This document shows, piece after piece, positions 60,184 through 64,000 of a stretch of 64,000 bases of DNA. Each line of letters starts with the position of its first letter. Positions within the stretch are counted from its first letter, which is position 1. The notes beneath the pieces are model-generated. The model searched no databases, was not told the DNA's origin, and worked only from the letters and a program-made list of their open reading frames with translations. The stretch is from assembly GCA_022496805.1 (NCBI GenBank), contig CM040099.1, positions 18,150,031-18,214,030 of the forward strand, in the 5' to 3' direction. Both the position numbers and the translations under genes were made by a program. The stretch is from Pohlia nutans. Its lineage: Eukaryota > Streptophyta > Bryopsida > Bryales > Mniaceae.

Positions 60184-60930
60184 TAGGTGTTTCATTTTAC
60201 TGTAGAATATTTGTTAGTGAGTAAGACATTTTGTAAACTTCATATCATATTAGGCTTCTATACTACTATAGCTTTGTAATGATACCTTATTTGACTTTAT
60301 TTGATCAAATTTTGATTTAATATATGAGTTTGATTTCCTTAGCCTAGAATATGAATGAATGGAAACTATGAAAATACTTTAGAGCCACATAGAGGAGAAT
60401 TTTACCTACATAGTGTGCATCTTTGTAATACCAAGAATGTGAACAATGATATATCCTATAAATTGGTGCAATCAAATTTTAAAAAATCATCATATATATT
60501 TCTCAGTTAATTTTTTTGAAATTAAGTGAATAAGATAAAATAATTCACCAAAAATAGAGATTTCATTTTTTGACATTGACATTTTATTAACACGTGAAGG
60601 GTCCGTAACACAAAAGATTTAATAGGATAAATTTGATAAAATCCTCCCATATTGAAAATGAATGAGAGAATTTCAAGAGTTCACAAAATGGTTGCAAGAC
60701 ATGTTGGAGGGTACTGTACAGCCCTTCACTAATATTACATAGTTTTGGTGTTTTATAGAACTGTCATGAAAACTTGTTAAATAGAGTATTTGATCCAAAT
60801 TTTGACTTGTTGTAGTACGCAAGATGTACGTGACATACAATTGAGTTTTGATTATATATATAAATAAATAAATAAATAAAATATCAATACGTCTTTTTTA
60901 CATATTTCTATATGAAAATCAAACTCCATA

Positions 60931-61997
60931 CACTACTAGAGAAATGGGGTTCCGGTGTAAGAGAAAATCAACAGAAATTCTGCTGGTTCGTGTGCGGGTT
61001 AGGAACAGTTGATTCCGGATCACAATCAACAGAAAATGTCTTGGTTCGGTGTTGCTTCAATGTCCAAGTATACACATAAAGAATGTTTCTAATCTAGCAT
61101 TCATTTTTTCTAGCCTGCCCGATGAAAAGTAGCTGCCCGGAAAAAATTTGACAGCCAGGGCCAAGAACCCCGGACCCACCACCGTAGGGCCCACCATGGC
61201 TAACCGAAGACCAATTCCCACCGGCCGGATTCGAACACAAGACCTTCTAACCCCCAACCACTTACTAAACCACCACACCACATACACACGCTCATGCAAA
61301 TATGAGAATTATCTTGTTAATTATAAGAGAACTTAACCATTGGCGATTCGTTTGCCATGTACAAAAAGCTTTTTTTTTCAAATTTTTTTGCACTATTTCA
61401 TAAAGGGATTTTTTTGTATGTACAAAAAAATTCAGATTTTTTCGAACTTTTTTTTTTTGAGACAAAATCTTGAAGGCTGGAGCTGTTTTTTTTTCCCAGC
61501 AGTCTTTGAATATTTTTAACGATGTAAAAAAAACTTTTTTTTCAAATTTTTTTTTGCAGTATTATATGCAAGGATTTTTCTGTATATAGAAAAAAATTCA
61601 ATTTTTTTTGAATTTTTTTTTTTTTTGACAAAATCTTGAAGGCTGGAGCTGTGTTTTTTTCTAAGAGAGAACCTGTTGGTTCTGTACAGTTTTCTTTTTC
61701 CAAGAGAAAACTTGTTGGTTCCAAGAGAGAATCTATTGGTTCTGTGCAGTGAATTCGGTTTTGCAACGTTAAACCCAATCTCTCTTGGTTCCAAGAGATG
61801 TGTCTTGGTTCTGTCTTGTTTTGACGCACTCTCTAGTAGTGAATCAACAGGAACTTGTTGGTTCCAAGAGGAAAATCAACAGGAACTTGTTGGTTATGTG
61901 CAGATGACTAAATGTTTGCTACGTTAAACCCATTCTCTGTTGGTTTCAACAAATGTGTATTGGTATCGTCTTGGTTTTTACGCACTCTCTAGTAGTG
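60931..61997. mobile_element. CACTA element, non-autonomous, ATA duplication
   Basis: CACTACTAGAGAAATGG at the left and ACTCTCTAGTAGTG at the right, with ATA directly repeated outside (60928-60930, 61998-62000). 1067 bp. The right third has repeated CTTGTTGGTTCCAAGAG blocks and a second internal CTCTCTAGTAGTG at about 61838. No transposase. A SINE-like insert lies at about 61100-61290. Confidence 0.88.
61100..61290 (-). mobile_element. tRNA-derived SINE-like insertion
   Basis: On the minus strand: TGGTTTAGTAAGTGG resembles a Pol III A box and TGTTCGAATCC (about 61230) a B box, about 35 nt apart, as in a tRNA. A GC-rich body follows (CCGGCCGGTGGG, TGGTGGGCCCTACGG). It is sharply more GC-rich than its host element. 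Confidence 0.6.
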
Positions 61998-62061
61998 ATA
62001 TTTTACTTTCAATTCAAACAATTGTGGGTACTGATTTTGAACAACATTAGAAATAATGGTC

Positions 62062-62600
62062 TTAACCCCTAAGCGCTCAAACGACCATTTTTTGGTCGCT
62101 GCCCAGATTTAACGGGCTGCCCGGAAAAAAATTTAAAATTTAAAAAAAAATTAAAATACTACATCAAGTCTACTTTCCAACCCAATTTGAATTATGGAAA
62201 TCCGAGTTAAACTCCACCCAGGAGAATTTTTCAAAGTAGATCACCTCAACATTGTCTTAGTGTTATAAAATTTGCTATTTGGAGAAAGTAATGATGATCC
62301 CTCCATCATTTCTATTTCATTTTTGAAGTTTACAATAGATAACCCAACTTTAACCAATCGTACTAAATTTTTAACTCTAAAATTGAAAATTATAATTTGT
62401 ACAAATTTTCAAAGGTTAATGCCTTTAAATTCATTAAAAAATGATCCAAAGTTATTTTTGGAAATTTGACCATACGGATAATTTGTAGGGATGATATTCT
62501 ACATTTTGTCTATTGAACCAAACTTCATCGAACATATGGAAGGCAAATATCATAACACATCTATGTTTTGTCCAATACCCCTCAGGCTTTTAGGGGTTAA
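62062..62600. mobile_element. TTAA-bounded transposon, copy 21
   Basis: 539 bp, TTAACCCCTAAGCGCTC to GGCTTTTAGGGGTTAA. Hairpin CGACCA-tttt-TGGTCG, then GCCC..GGGCTGCCCG. Same subfamily as copies 10, 17, 20 and 22. Confidence 0.88.
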
Positions 62601-62678
62601 TAGAAAGAATGAAAATCTTGATAGAATTGTGTGATTTCAAGGTCTTGATATATAAAGAAGTGCTCAAAAAGTTTCATA

Positions 62679-63222
62679 TTAACCCCTAAGTGACGGATCA
62701 ACCATTTTATGGTCTCTGCCCTTTTTATATGGGCTGCCCGAAATAGGAAAAAGAATTATAGAAAATAAAAAAAAATTAAATAGGTAATCAAGACTACTTT
62801 CCAACCCAATTTGAATATGTCAATCCGAGTTAAACTCCACCCGGGAGAAATTTTCAAAGAAAAACACTTCTACATTGTCTAGTGTTAGAAAACTTACTAT
62901 TTGGGGAAAGTAATGATGTTCTCTCCGTTTAAAAATTTGCAATTTTTGATTTTAGAATAGAATGTCTAGTTTTAATAAATCATACAAAATTTCAAATTCT
63001 AAAAATAAAATTTGTGATTCTTATAAATATTTGAAATTAAATGCTTCTAAATTCATTATGAGATGATAAAAAGCTATTTTTTGATATTTGACCATATGGA
63101 AAATTACTAAACATCAAGCTCCTCGTTTTCTCTTTTGGACCAAACTTCATCAAAGTTGAAGAAGTAATTTTTTATAACACATTTATGTTTTGCCCTTACC
63201 CCCTCCGTCATTTAGGGGTTAA
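62679..63222. mobile_element. TTAA-bounded transposon, copy 22
   Basis: 544 bp, TTAACCCCTAAGTGACGG to TCATTTAGGGGTTAA. Nearly the same sequence as copy 20 throughout, so both moved recently. Hairpin ACCAT-ttt-ATGGT. Confidence 0.9.
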
Positions 63223-64000
63223 ATGACCAAGAAGAACTTCATTCCTTGACAAGGTATGGCGTGAATAAAGTGTATGTTTGATTTACTAATGGCCTATGTC
63301 CATGGGACGTAGATCAAGGGTATAGATCTACTCCATTCATTAGAATATAGTCATTCTCACAAGGGTCCCAAACATTTTTTCAAGAGTAAAAAGTGGATGG
63401 TTTGGCCTCATCCTTTACTCCATTTAGCGTTGTGACCGAAAGTACAGATTGGGAGTCATAGGTCAAACTTTGACTCCCTTTCTGGGACCATCACCAGGGT
63501 AAAACCATGGTGCTTTTGACCGGCATGGGGGCAAAAACAATTCCCCCACCGTAAAAATCCCTCATTTTTACCTCCACCCCAAGCTTAGCCCTAGGGCCAA
63601 ACTGTGAAGGTTTCTTGTGTCTTTTAGTAATGCTATTAAAAGACCACTACTAAAATACGTGAGTAAGAGATTGCAGGGTAGAATTGGAGAAGCATTCAAG
63701 CAATTGTAATAGTACTTAATTGATCTATGCTAGACTAGTATAGTATGCTTTGAAATCAAGTATAAAATGATATGTTAAACCTACAACCAACCAATAATAT
63801 GATAGCATATAGAGAAGTGCAATGAAACATCTTTTTGAAAGATTAATCAAGAAATAATCTTCACTTACAAGATTCACTTTTCAAAGTAATGAAGGAATGC
63901 CATTTGCATTCTATGAATTTTGGGTCAACTGTGTTATTGCCACGTAAACTTAGTTTCTAATTGTGACAAAACTATGGTCCCATTGCAAAAGAGTGTTGAC
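63223..64000. other. Right edge of the window, nothing recognised
   Basis: No gene or complete element. GCTTAGCCCTAGGGCC near 63583 could be a Harbinger-like end but has no partner in view. Confidence 0.3.

Larger units (their letters stand above)
58148..60718 (+). mobile_element. Tc1-like transposon, complete ends, split by a TTAA element
   Basis: TA-CAGTACCCTGTAACAAGT at 58148 and, inverted, TA-CAGTACCCTCCAACATGT at 60718; similarity extends to TTGCAAC, about 28 bp. Total 2571 bp, about 2.0 kb without the 549-bp insert. The transposase gene lies in the middle with about 460 and 535 bp of flanks to the ends. Confidence 0.85.

Noticed and set aside
61230..61300. True tRNA gene on the minus strand
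   Set aside because: B box fits, but I could not fold a complete cloverleaf with a paired acceptor stem; a SINE head is more likely.

Overview
The window is nuclear DNA of a land plant. Genes have many short exons with GT..AG introns, one gene (kinase) is a plant-specific family, and intergenic DNA is AT-rich and packed with short DNA transposons. One gene resembles the radial-spoke head protein RSPH1/RSP1 of motile flagella, a family absent from flowering plants, so a plant with swimming sperm (bryophyte, lycophyte or fern) is most likely. I cannot name the species.

Layout. 1.6-2.6 kb: an intronless gene for an unrecognised protein with a Cys-rich head, behind a TATA box and five 26-bp repeats. 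9.2-16.8 kb: a 16-exon ACT-domain Raf-like kinase (STY8/STY17/STY46 type). 18.7-20.5 kb (minus): a two-exon GT4-type glycosyltransferase whose N-terminus runs into a copia integrase fossil. 23.1-23.7 kb: an intronless PRA1 protein with a duplicated leader. 24-40 kb: no gene seen; transposons, including a 2.4-kb foldback element. 40.7-45.6 kb: the four-exon MORN/radial-spoke gene, with introns swollen by nested elements and a ~92-bp satellite. 46-58 kb: no gene seen. 58.1-60.7 kb: a Tc1-like transposon with a broken DD34E transposase, split by a second element. 60.9-64 kb: a CACTA element with a SINE-like insert, and two more small elements. The genes show no functional link; this is an ordinary set of unrelated neighbours.

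The dominant repeat is a group of at least 22 elements of about 230-930 bp (roughly 11 kb in all), each bounded by TTAA and beginning CCCC/CCCT, as in piggyBac or Sola3 transposons. Sequence-different subfamilies mostly carry a small hairpin 15-45 nt inside one end, with stem bases that change on both sides together. Two nested insertions (in the Tc1 element and in a Harbinger-like MITE) define their ends. No matching transposase lies in the window. Other MITEs seen: Stowaway and other TA-flanked types, Harbinger-like (TTA/TAA) and CACTA-type.
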